Shown piece by piece: positions 1-10,323 of a stretch of 64,000 nt of DNA (the stretch's first letter is position 1; every line of letters starts with the position of its first letter). A program made the translations under genes and the position numbers. The notes below the pieces were generated by a model, which saw nothing but the letters and a program-made list of their open reading frames with translations, did no database searches and was not told the origin of the DNA. Source of the stretch: Auricularia sp. M13 (Eukaryota > Basidiomycota > Agaricomycetes > Auriculariales > Auriculariaceae). Location of the stretch: the NCBI GenBank assembly GCA_037042915.1, contig CM073198.1, forward strand, positions 2,542,001 to 2,606,000, in the 5' to 3' direction.

Positions 1-3000
1 CCCAGGCGCACGTCTTGCGCCGCGTCAAGGAGTCTGAGAAAATAGCGCTGGAGCGCCCGGTATCCAGGGAGGAGGTGATTGAGTCGATCAAGATAGCAAA
101 AGACGGAAAAGCGGCCGGGATAGACGGTATCATCTACGAATTTTGGAGCGCCCTGCACAAGAAGTTCGTCAGCAAGTGCGGGCAAGGCGAGCAGTCCTTT
201 GATGTGGCGAGCGCGATGGAAATGGTATTCCAGGACATCGAGCATCACGGAGTAGTGGAGGGAACGGGTTTCACAGACGGCTGGATGTGTCCGCTCTATA
301 AGAAAGGGGACCGGTCAGACGTGGCAAATTACAGACCAATAACGCTGCTGAATACGGACTATAAAGTTCTGACCAAGGTGCTTGCAATTAAGCTGGCAAA
401 TGTTGCCCCGCAAATCATCCATAAAGCGCAGGCGGGATTCGTGAAGGGCAGAAGCATCACCGATCAGACAAAACTTGTCTCTCTGATGCTGGACTATGCG
501 GAAGCTACACAACAGAACGGTGCGATCCTGGCTCTGGATCAGGAAAAGGCATACGACAAGATCAGACATGACTACTTACTGAGCACGCTAAGGGCTTTCG
601 GACTGCCGGAATATTTCATCGAGACGGTGCAGCACTTGTACACGAACTCCCACACCGCCGTGATGATAAATGGTTTCCTGGGGTCGAGGTTTAAAGTGAA
701 GCGCGGAGTCAGGCAGGGGGACCCCCTCTCCTGCCTTCTTTTCAACATTGCAATAGAACCTTTCGCCGAAATGTTGCGAAAATCGAACCTGCAGGGCTTC
801 GTCATTGAAGGGGTTCAAGAGAAGTTAATTGCCACCTTATACGCAGATGACACCACAGTGTATCTCGCGGCGGACGACTCGTACGACACAGTTTCAACGA
901 TCATCTCCACTTGGTGCAGTGCGTCTGGAGCAAAGTTCAACGTAAAGAAAACCGAGATTATCCCGCTGGGCTCACTTGAATACAGAACAGAGCTGATCGA
1001 ATCCAGGGCCATGAAGTCGGGCGGCACAACTTTCCCGGAAAATGTCCGCATCGCCAAAGACGGTGAGACGACTAGAATGCTGGGCGCCTGGCCCGGTAAT
1101 GGTGTAAAAGAAGCCGCAGTGTGGTCGACTGTCATCGATAAAATCAGCGCAAGTCTCGAGCGATGGGAGAAGACGCGCCCGACACTAAACGGCCGCAGTA
1201 TCATCACTCGCACTGTGGTCGGAGGCTACACTCAGTATCTGGTGGCGGCGCAAGGCATGCCGGCGAGGGTAGAGAAGCGTTTAGATAAGATGATACTAGA
1301 CTTCTTCTGGGAAAATAAAAAGGCTCACCCGATCAACATGGAGACACTGCGTCGCCCGCGTTTGTCGGGCGGGGCAAATCTGCTGCACATTTCAGAAAGG
1401 AACGACGCGCAGTACCTCGTCTGGCTGGGGGCTTACCTCGCGCCTGTGGAGACGAGGCCGACGTGGTGTTTCGTAGCGGATGGGATTTTTAGGGCAACGA
1501 TGGTGGGAGACGACAAAACACGCGTACCGTCGGATGTGAGACAAGATCCCTTCAGCCAAAACTGGCACTCGGACCCGCGTCGGCTGCCGTTGATGCTGAA
1601 GGACATGGTGAGAGTCGCAAGAAAGTACCATCTGGTAATGGATGCGCCGGTCATCCCTCAGAGCGTAAAAGAGCAAACTGTGATCTGGGCGCACCCAGCC
1701 TTCATCAACGCAGAGACGCTGGGTTACAATAAACGTAGTCTGAGATGCCTCAAGACGAACCACGCCGTAAGAACGGTAGAGCACCTGGATGAGATCGCGG
1801 AGCGCGATGACCCGACGCATGTGGAAAATGACGGCTGTGAGTGTGCGAACTGCGAGGATGACAGGGAAGAAGGCTGTAAGCACCCTTTCAAATGCCAGCT
1901 AGCAGCAGAGGAAATCTTGAGTAACCTCAGTGAAAAATGGAATCTAGCGACCGTGCAGAACACGGTAAGTTCGGACGTCTGGGACGCGATGGAAGGGGAC
2001 AGGCCGAATGCTATCCTGACAGGGGAGGCCCTGGCGGTCGATGTGCGAGATGTAGTAGCGGTCAGGCCGCATGACCTCTTCCGGATATGTGTCAACTCGC
2101 TGGCGATTAAGGGCAAGAGCGCAAGCGAGACTCTGCGAGCTCCGGCGGGCACGCGCCCTGCGCAGCAGCAGGAAGGCGACGCAATGCAAGTAGTCGTATG
2201 CGGGGGCATGCACAAAGCAGACACAGGCGAGGCGAGAGGCGGTTTCTCCGTCCACTTTCTGGACGAGGAGTCAAGAAACCTGAGCGCGAGGTGCCCCGGG
2301 ACCGAACAGTCGTACGCAAGAAGTACCCTCATTGGAATCCAAATAGCGATATCAAGGGCACCTGAGCACTGCCCACTCCATATCATAACTCCGAGTAAAT
2401 CAACCGTAGTAGCGCTGACAACTGGGCTGGAGGCGCACGAGGAGATGGGCTGGTCGGATGTACCAGATCTCGCTCTGGAGTCAAGGGCGACAATTGCCGC
2501 GATCCGAGCGCGGGGAGCGGAAACCTCCCTGTATTACGTGGACAAAAAAAGACAGGTCGCCTGGCCCGAGGTTCAAGACGGAAGGCTCCGAGCACAGGTG
2601 GCGGCGGAGCTGGCAGATGTAGCGACGGTCCGCAGAGCACACCTACGGCGTTTCGACAGGCCGGGAAGAGGCATAAAAGCACTGAGCCAGAGGCAAGCGC
2701 ATAAGGCCATACGCCTGGCTGCAGAGCTCGCGGCTACGCCGCGAGCTCGCAGCCAGAAAAATGTAGAGATTATCAGGACCAGCATCAAAAGAACGTGCGC
2801 TTACACCCCAACAACCAAACAAGTCTGGCGCAGCCTCGCGTGCCCCGACATGTCTAGAGCGGTTAGAAATTTCATGTGGAAAAGCGTACACGGGGCGCAT
2901 AAAATAGGCGAGTACTTCGGTCACATGCCGGAGCCGTGGAAAAGTTACGAGATGTGCCCCACATGCGGGGTAATCGAATCGATGGAGCACATTCTGCTAA

Positions 3001-3718
3001 TATGCCCTGATTCGGGCCAAACGGTGATCTGGGGAAAAGTGAAGGAGTATCTGCGCAACAAACTGACCACAGTGGAGATCAACATGGGCACGATCATGGG
3101 ATGTGCTCTTATGCAAGTAGAAGGCATGTTCGCGGCGAGAGACCCTGCCAGCGAGCGGGCCTTTCGGATCGTCGTATCAGAATCAGCCTTCCTGATATGG
3201 AAAATCAGATGCGAAAAAAGAATTGAACACGCAGACGAACCTACATGGTGTCTGGACGATGCCGCTGTCGTAGCGAGATGGAGTGCGGCTCTAGAAGCCC
3301 GTTTTAGACGGGACTATGAGCTAACGAACAAGAAGAGCCTTGGAACGAAGGCACTTCCGGAGTGGCTAATATTCAGAACCTGGGATGTACAGTTCCACAA
3401 AGGGCTCATGAGCGAATGGTACAGCCGCTGCGAACTGGCAAGATTCTGGAAACGGCCCGATTCGCCAGAGCTCGGAGTTTTAGTGGGTATGGACGAGGCG
3501 CTTCAAGCCCTCGGTATAGGATAACTTATGCCGTCTGACTCCCACACTGCCTAACCTGGCGTGTATGAAACATTCCTCCGAGCGGAGCTTAAAATTTCTG
3601 GCGAAAGGAACCGCCGATGTAGCGCACCCATCTCGATGGGAAAGGAAGTCAATCATCTCACTATGTGGGCATGACGCTTCTATTGCTCCACCAAAAAAAA
3701 AAAAAAAAAAAAAAAAAA
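1..3718 (+). mobile_element. Non-LTR retrotransposon (LINE), 5' part outside the window
   Basis: The 3' part of a LINE. It consists of a long reverse-transcriptase reading frame open from the left edge, a 3' untranslated region of about 170 bp, and a terminal run of 26 A at 3693-3718. Poly(A) ending, a single RT reading frame and no long terminal repeats are the hallmarks of target-primed retrotransposition. The 5' end, the expected apurinic endonuclease domain and the upstream target-site duplication lie outside the window. The uninterrupted frame suggests a recent insertion. The 3' UTR begins with CCCACACTGCC, also found in the shorter element at 26660. Short inverted repeats at 3576-3587 and 3627-3640 could form hairpins for RT recognition (inference). 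Confidence 0.93.
3..3524 (+). CDS. LINE ORF2 polyprotein: reverse transcriptase, RNase H-like region, Cys/His motifs (partial)
   Basis: The frame is open from the window edge, so the start codon is missing; about 1,170 residues are visible. RT domain, roughly residues 15-300: an AGIDG motif near residue 35, motif A as LALDQEKAYD near 170, GVRQGDPLS near 235 and the catalytic YADD near 275. Around residue 615 is a cysteine-rich stretch (CECANC, then GCKHPFKC) that I associate with basidiomycete LINEs. Residues about 725-850 look like an RNase H fold, but positions where the acidic catalytic residues are expected carry other residues. Near residue 980 is a CxxC-x7-H-x4-C motif of the zf-RVT type. 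No internal stop is visible. RT function is secure; RNase H activity is doubtful. Confidence 0.93.
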   Translation, partial: QAHVLRRVKESEKIALERPVSREEVIESIKIAKDGKAAGIDGIIYEFWSALHKKFVSKCGQGEQSFDVASAMEMVFQDIEHHGVVEGTGFTDGWMCPLYKKGDRSDVANYRPITLLNTDYKVLTKVLAIKLANVAPQIIHKAQAGFVKGRSITDQTKLVSLMLDYAEATQQNGAILALDQEKAYDKIRHDYLLSTLRAFGLPEYFIETVQHLYTNSHTAVMINGFLGSRFKVKRGVRQGDPLSCLLFNIAIEPFAEMLRKSNLQGFVIEGVQEKLIATLYADDTTVYLAADDSYDTVSTIISTWCSASGAKFNVKKTEIIPLGSLEYRTELIESRAMKSGGTTFPENVRIAKDGETTRMLGAWPGNGVKEAAVWSTVIDKISASLERWEKTRPTLNGRSIITRTVVGGYTQYLVAAQGMPARVEKRLDKMILDFFWENKKAHPINMETLRRPRLSGGANLLHISERNDAQYLVWLGAYLAPVETRPTWCFVADGIFRATMVGDDKTRVPSDVRQDPFSQNWHSDPRRLPLMLKDMVRVARKYHLVMDAPVIPQSVKEQTVIWAHPAFINAETLGYNKRSLRCLKTNHAVRTVEHLDEIAERDDPTHVENDGCECANCEDDREEGCKHPFKCQLAAEEILSNLSEKWNLATVQNTVSSDVWDAMEGDRPNAILTGEALAVDVRDVVAVRPHDLFRICVNSLAIKGKSASETLRAPAGTRPAQQQEGDAMQVVVCGGMHKADTGEARGGFSVHFLDEESRNLSARCPGTEQSYARSTLIGIQIAISRAPEHCPLHIITPSKSTVVALTTGLEAHEEMGWSDVPDLALESRATIAAIRARGAETSLYYVDKKRQVAWPEVQDGRLRAQVAAELADVATVRRAHLRRFDRPGRGIKALSQRQAHKAIRLAAELAATPRARSQKNVEIIRTSIKRTCAYTPTTKQVWRSLACPDMSRAVRNFMWKSVHGAHKIGEYFGHMPEPWKSYEMCPTCGVIESMEHILLICPDSGQTVIWGKVKEYLRNKLTTVEINMGTIMGCALMQVEGMFAARDPASERAFRIVVSESAFLIWKIRCEKRIEHADEPTWCLDDAAVVARWSAALEARFRRDYELTNKKSLGTKALPEWLIFRTWDVQFHKGLMSEWYSRCELARFWKRPDSPELGVLVGMDEALQALGIG

Positions 3719-5289
3719 GTTTGTCTTTCATAAACCGTATTTTGTTACGCAAATTGCTTACCTGTGGAAACACCAGATAAACTTCGTTTGGGTGAGCAGA
3801 GTGCAGGGTCATCTGATCTTTGCTGAGACGCTGTTCCAGACAAAGTCCTTGCTTCAATGGGGGCAAATCCTCTATCTCATCGTATGCACCCGCACACCCT
3901 TAGGCGTATGCCCCCACTCTCATGCCATCCTAATCGAGAATCGATACATCTCCGGCATCATACTGTTCATCGGCATTGCGTGTGAGGTTTGAAGACACTC
4001 GCATTACTGAGTTGGCGCTGATGAAAGAACTTGTAGTCCTATTTCGGCCTATTCAAACTACTGAGGTACGCATTTCAAGAAGTGGAAGAGTTGTCTCACC
4101 CCATTCGCATATCAGTTTTGCCAAGTTTGGGTTTACTGGGCCATATTTTCTGGTTCGCTGTCGATGTCGTAGTGTGGCCATCTGCTGATATACTGTGTTG
4201 TCATAGGCATGGGCACAGTCATGCTCGTCCAAGGTCTTTTTTCTAGCTTATGACTCAGGGATAATTACTGACGTTCTGAGTAGCTGTTCTTATGCTCCGT
4301 GTTTGCGCCGTTTATGGGCACACGAAGGTAATCGTTGAAGTTGTGATCACTCGCTGTCGCTCAGATAATCAGTACAGATGATTCGAGCCATTGTTCTTGG
4401 GGGCTGGATGGCCGAGGTCATCTCCGTCTTCGCATTTGGTCTTCCGATCATTCGTGCAGTCCAATGGTCAATTTTATCCGTGCCAGCCCTCCACGTGACA
4501 GCATGCGTGCCCACCGAGGACCTTCCTCGCAGTCGTTGGGAATTTTGGTATGTGAAAAGTGCAAACCCGTGGATGCCTCGTCTCACCATCACAGGATAAT
4601 TCCTTTGGGTAACAGATTGCAGCGTCAGGGCACGCCCAGACTGAACCTCTTTGTAGTCTTCGACTTTTTACTCTTCGTGCTCGTTATGATTCGGGGGTGG
4701 AATGAGTTAACTGTCAAAAACAAAGCCACTGGTTCTCTCCTCCTGCGTCTCATTATCAGAGATTCTACAATGATATTCTTATAGTACGTAACATCACGCT
4801 GTCTAGCGAGACCTCAATGATCACCATTCGTAGCAATCTCCTTGCCCAGAGCACCTTCATATTCCTATGGAGATTTGGACGTGTGCGCTGCAATCCTATT
4901 TTTGCCCGTATCATCCACTGACATCACACAGTCCGAACTCGCGGAGACGGTGCGTGAGATTTTCTCTGAAGGTGCAGCACCCACTAAAGGTGCTCTCAGC
5001 CTTCTGAAATGGGGAATGCGATTGAGTAAGTCATCAATCTTTCTGCTGCCAGTTCTAATCCCGCAGCAGCCTCGTTATCGCAACGCGAATGCTCATCAAC
5101 CTTTGGGGAAGGTTCTACGCGACAGATGCTGCTATATTTACAACACGGGCCCCCCATCCCAGTCGAGAGGTCTTTGCAATGGCATCTCTCAGAAACGGTC
5201 GTAAGGGCATGGTATACGACACATTTTGGGCCATGCAGGAGGACGACGACAATATGACTCTGGATGTAGAGCACCCAGATACAGCATGA
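3719..5289 (+). CDS. Probable multipass membrane protein (DUF6533-like 7TM), 5' end unresolved, possibly disrupted
   Basis: Exon fragments of a 7TM family common in Agaricomycetes can be followed on the plus strand. A first fragment reads up to INFVW near 3790, then a 48-nt GT-AG intron, then KSLLQWGQILYLI. A clear exon begins near 4381 (LGGWMAEVISVFAFG) and runs to SRWEFW. After a 47-nt intron it continues with hydrophobic LFVVFDFLLFVLVMIRGW and LLLRLIIRDSTMIFL up to about 4780. The last exon, from about 5071, encodes LVIATRMLINLWGRF and a hydrophilic cytoplasmic tail ending at 5289. I found no start codon, and the connections near 3850-4350 and 4780-5070 are uncertain. The upstream side abuts a LINE poly(A) tail, so the gene may be 5'-truncated or a pseudogene. 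Function unknown. Confidence 0.45.
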
Positions 5290-5883
5290 GTTCGATTTAT
5301 CATTTTTCCAGACACACATGTACATCTGGGATGGAAAATTTGAATGTGTGAGAATGAATTGGTTTGCGAGTGATCGAACTGCGCCCACCAGTTATCCGCT
5401 TTTGATTTAGAGAAGCGAACCTCACGATGCAGATACCCCAAGCTTAGTCTGACTGTGCCATAGACGGCTGCACATTGAGGACACTTCTGACCGATGACCC
5501 CATTGGCAGCGCCGTCCGGAGATGAGATCCCGTACAGTAAACTCCTCGTTCTCCGCAATTAGGCTATGCTCCGAACACCCGGCTACTGTTAGAATCATAT
5601 GGATCACACGACGATTCAAACGGGCGCATTGTTCATGACGCCTATCCGTGCTCCGCCAGCCTTGCCGCACCGCCAACGCGAGTTTAGGCAGTGCGTTAAT
5701 GCTCTGTAAAACACCCTAATTGGTAGCTCAAAGCGCCCGATTCGTGTGAAGCGTGATGCGCAAGAGAACATTCTCTTGCAGCGCTCCGAGGGTCCCGCGC
5801 TGCAACGGCGATAGCCGGTGTGTGACCTAGGCTGCTGATATTAATACGGACTAAAGGTCAACTGAACGGTGGTGCATACCATC

Positions 5884-7987
5884 ATGCAATACGTGATAGT
5901 AGTTCTGACTGTTCTGTCGCTCCTAGCATTGAATGCGCTGAGTCGTCGACTTGAGGGTTCAATGCGGCTACCTCCTGGTACGTCTGTGAGGTGCGCGGGG
6001 ACGTAAATCTGCGCTCACCAATATACAAGGGCCACGTCGACTTCCCCTGCTTGGAAACGCGCTTCAGATTCCCCGAACCGAACTTGCCAAAGGTCTTGCA
6101 CGAATCACAGATAAATATGGCCAGTAGCTCCTTTGCCTGGCGGTAGAATAGAGCTGACGGACGCACAGGGCCTATCTTCACCTTGCGCATCTTCAGTCGA
6201 AAGATAATCTTCTTGTCAGATGCGCGCACTGCCGCCGATCTCCTCGACAAACGCTCCTCCATCTACAGCGACCGCCCACCTTTCCCAATGATTGAACTTG
6301 TTGGACGTCACCACTCCGTGCTATTTCAACGATATGACGATCGCTACCACCGTTATCGGCGAATGCTTCAGCGTGTTCTCAGCGCAAGAGTTATTCAAGA
6401 TTACTTCACCCTTCAGGAATGCGAGGCCAGAAAGTATCTATTGCGCGTGCTGGACTCACCGGAAGACTTCATCGCCTACACCGAGTTGTCAGTACTGCAT
6501 ATGTACCGATAAACAAACCCATAGTGCTGAACTTCGCAATCTAGGAATCCTGCTGCCGTTATTCTGCGCGTGAGGTTCGTCTGCCGCAATTTGTGAAGAT
6601 TCCGCGTACTTTAACGGTGATGTTCAGCTTTGGCTACGTCGTGCAAGACAAAGACGATATGCTTGTCACGCTGGCCAAAGAGGTTCGCGACATCACCACG
6701 TTGGCGTCAAAGCCTGGGCGCTGGGTAGTCGATTCGTTGCCGTGGAGTAAGTTGATTTGCTGGTCGAACTTTGCCTGACTACTGATTGCTTCACAGTGGC
6801 GAAATTACCGCGATTCCTTCCTGGTATGGGATTTCTTGCATGGGCAGACTTGGCTCGGGAGAGATGCCGCGCACACCTTCAATATCCGGTGGGCATTGTG
6901 AGAAAGAACATGGTAAGGATAGGTAATAGCACCTTCGAACGAGGAACCTGACATTGTCGACATAGCGCGAAGGGACCGCACTGCCTTCCTTTGTTTCGTC
7001 TCTTCTGGAAAGCTTCCCGAATGCCACTCCGCCATCGGGGCTTGAGGATGACATGATACAGCAGGTATCGGCGAGCCTGTTCGCAGGTCAGTAGAAACTC
7101 TGGCGCAGCTATCAGAACTCCATTTAACTTGCTTTACCTTGGGAAATGATCTCCGAAGGCGGCACGGACACTGTATGCCAGACGTCTTCAGAATCTGGCA
7201 GAGACTAACAAAATTCCAGGCGTTTAGCCTCGTGCTGGGCTTCATCTTGCAAATGGCGGTCCATCCGGAGATCCAGGAACGTGCAAAGGCTGAGATAGAC
7301 GCAGTTGTCGGCCACCAATGCCTCCCATGCATGGACGACAGAGAGCGGCTGCCGTTCCTGGATTGCATCATACAAGAGTTGCATCGTTTTAGCCCGGCGG
7401 TACCCGTAGTTCCTCATTATGCGATGGCGGACGACGTTTATCGGGGCTACAATATCCCCAAAGGCTCTGCAGTGTACGGTAACATTTGGTGAGCTGAACG
7501 TGTAGTTTGCTCGCCTTTATCGCATTTAATGTGACGCAGGGCGATGTGTCACGATTCGAGCATCTATCCAAATCCTGAGGTCTTTGATCCGACGCGATAC
7601 CTTGCGTCGCCAGGAAAGGCACCTCAGCCAGACCCCCGCGTCATCACATTTGGTTTTGGGGGACGGTGAGGACAACGTTGCGATGGAAGAGCGCAACCCT
7701 GACAAGTGATAATCAGTGTTTGTCCAGGTCGTCATGTCGCACAAGCCCAAGTCTTTATTGCAACGGCTCACCTACTCTGGGCTTACGACATTTCCCCGAA
7801 AGACGGAATAAAACCGGCAGTAGAGTTCACCTACGGACATGTCTCGTGAGTACCAACTCTACCTTAATTATCCACGGTGTTTCCCTTACCACTCTGGACC
7901 AGCGCGCCGAAGGATTTTGTTTGTCAAATCAAGCCTCGTTCGGCGCAGGTCGTGACAATGCTCAGGAATCTAGAATTGGAGTTTTGA
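5884..7987 (+). CDS. Cytochrome P450 monooxygenase, copy 1 (about 503 aa)
   Basis: Haem-thiolate monooxygenase, expected in the ER membrane with NADPH-P450 reductase as electron donor. Twelve exons: 5884-5977, 6030-6119, 6169-6487, 6545-6574, 6628-6746, 6797-6912, 6966-7086, 7159-7172, 7220-7488, 7540-7665, 7717-7845, 7903-7987, summing to 504 codons without a stop. An N-terminal hydrophobic anchor is followed by the proline hinge LPPGPRRLP. The I-helix oxygen motif AGGTDT is on a 14-nt exon, the K-helix ExxR is in IIQELHR, and the haem loop is FGFGGRVCPGRHVA with the ligand cysteine. Intron 2 has a GC donor where the sister copy has GT. The substrate cannot be read from sequence. The same architecture recurs at 10324-12386, so the pair is a tandem duplication. 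Confidence 0.92.
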
Positions 7988-10323
7988 CTTGTCGGTCACA
8001 GACGACTGGTCGTCGTGTAGTCCGGCCCTCTGTTAGATCATAATGTGAATGGATGGTGTCGTTGCTGCCAGTACTTTGGATGCCGTACAGATGGGTCTCA
8101 TTCAAGAGCAGGATTTTGACGACGCCAGAGTCGAGCGCACAATCTGAGCGACGGAACCGCGCTAAGTGGACCAGAGTATGTACAGTTCTCGAGAAGCGTG
8201 AGCCTGTGAGCATGGTGCGTCGATAAAACCGGTTGAACTCAACTAGTACATGCGGCGTTGAAGATTCCTTAGCCGGGAACACGTGCGTTTCAGGTTAGGA
8301 GTGCCGACTGGCAGGCTGGTCATGCTACCAGTGCGCGCGCGGGCCTCGAGTTTAGGCTGGACCACGAGCTGGAACCAGCGCTCCCGGCCCCGCGTGACCA
8401 GGAAGTTCTGAAGCGTGGAGACATATACCCTAGCTATGCATGCGACAGAATGGGCAGGGTGAACCACAGAAAAAAATACAGAGTACTGCCGCAGAGAATT
8501 AGACTGAACCCGAAGAGTAGCATGCGTGCGAGGCAATAGTGCAGACAGCTCTACGATATGTTGCGGTAGATCCTGCAGATTACGTACTTGCGCAGGAAGG
8601 AAGTTTCAGACCGCTCGCAGCAATGCGGGAGGGCAACCGAGCGGCGAGGGCGGCCGGAAGGTCGAGCATGCATCATGAATGCCGCGACCATACAGCGACA
8701 GGTATGCCACATCATGTACAGACGCTTCTGAAGCGAAAGATCTGCCATTGAAGCGAGAGGCGACCCATGGTGACGGCGTGTGAGCAGAGCCCTGAGGCTG
8801 GAGCACCACGGCGGCGTACAGGAACGAGCTAAGTACTCAAGTCGAGTCGTACCTCCCAGGACGCCGCATCGAGTCCTGCGTATCTGGCAGATAACGAAAG
8901 CCCGAGTAAAGAAATCGCTGCACAGACGACCTGCGAGGCTGACTCATCGAGCAAGGCTCAGTCGCGGCGAACACGCTGGCCCATCCGCTGACGAGGTGAC
9001 GCAAAGCACACCTCCGGGCTGCTTGCCTCGCAATCATTATAGGCATGCAAACCGCTGGTAAAGCAACGGGTCGGGCCTCCGCCCAATGGCCACGTGGTCG
9101 TTCAAGGCAAACGCGTTCGACTCGGAATCCGCGTAGAACACGCTCTATCTCTCAACTTTGCTAATAATCTGCTATGAGTATGTAAACGAGAAAGCCTTAC
9201 AGTATTGCCACCATAGCTATGTCATTGGACGCACCTTCTCTTGCCAACTTGTAGTACCAACGTAGTACGCGCGGCCAACTTCGCCCATTGACGTAGGATC
9301 ATACACAGACATGCAACGCACGAACATGCGTATATTAGCGCAACCTGGCAACTCGTCGGCATGCCGGTCAACGAGGAGGTCGGGCTCACCGAGACGTTGC
9401 ATGAACGTCCGCCGCACGCGCGACGTGAATTAAGATTCCGCGTTCCGAGTCTGAGTCCGCCGCGGCCGTCAACCACGGACTATTACTTTGATGGTCTGCT
9501 CTTTAAATCTTTGGCAACTCGACTTCTCTATAGCTCACAGATCACCGTCTGGCACACAGTGCTCAACCGTTTCGTCGCCCATTTTCTGCCGCAAGGTCTG
9601 ACTGCGAATACTGGCCGACAGCTGTTTCTAGTCATTGTGGATGTGGAGATATGGTTGCCTTCTCGCCTGGTTCCACCATGTGCACTGTTCATGCTTCCAT
9701 GGTTGTGCCTCTCATAAATGGAGACGAGGACGCTGATGTATCGACTTGATGATGAAATCGATGAAAGACCGCCCGCCATCGAACAGCCAAACCAATTCTA
9801 GCTGTGATCATCCCGGGTTTACTATGGGTCTAGGTATCTTGGCTGAGCACATCTCAGGCTGAGGATGATGCACCGTACGATGCTTCAGCCGATCGGACCT
9901 GGAGACGTTTACATTAACGTCTTGGTCCGCCATCGAATGGAGCTTGTGCTCTGCACATCGATGCACTTGCATCATCGCATGCTGTATCACACGCTAAAGC
10001 GCTAATCGCCGGCGCACTCGCTCGGCGAACTTATTCTTTATCGCCAGTTTCGATGGCGTTTACAAGCGACGTGCTCGTAAGTACCGCCGTCATCTCGCGG
10101 TCGAGGTCATGGACTCTTATCACTGATCATGATCCGCTTTCGGATCTTGTATATATCCAGATCACTAGTCTATCTTCGGCCTTAGCAGTGCGCGGTCACA
10201 CGGCCCCATTGGCACCCTCATGGTTTTGCGATCTGAATCTTCCAAACATGGATGCACTGATGATCCCTATTATAATGAGGCTCGAAAATGGCAGATTAGC
10301 TCCGTTCTCTTCCACCTTCCGGC
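7988..10323. other. 2.3-kb spacer between the two P450 genes, no recognisable gene
   Basis: Only short overlapping frames on both strands with no family resemblance and no plausible exon chain. A stretch at 9086-9132 resembles the 5' half of a tRNA-Ser but lacks a T arm. The spacer may hold promoter DNA for the second P450 and decayed sequence. Confidence 0.5.

Noticed and set aside
3565-3780. Lysine-rich frame across 3700
   Set aside because: The lysine run is the LINE poly(A) tail read as codons.
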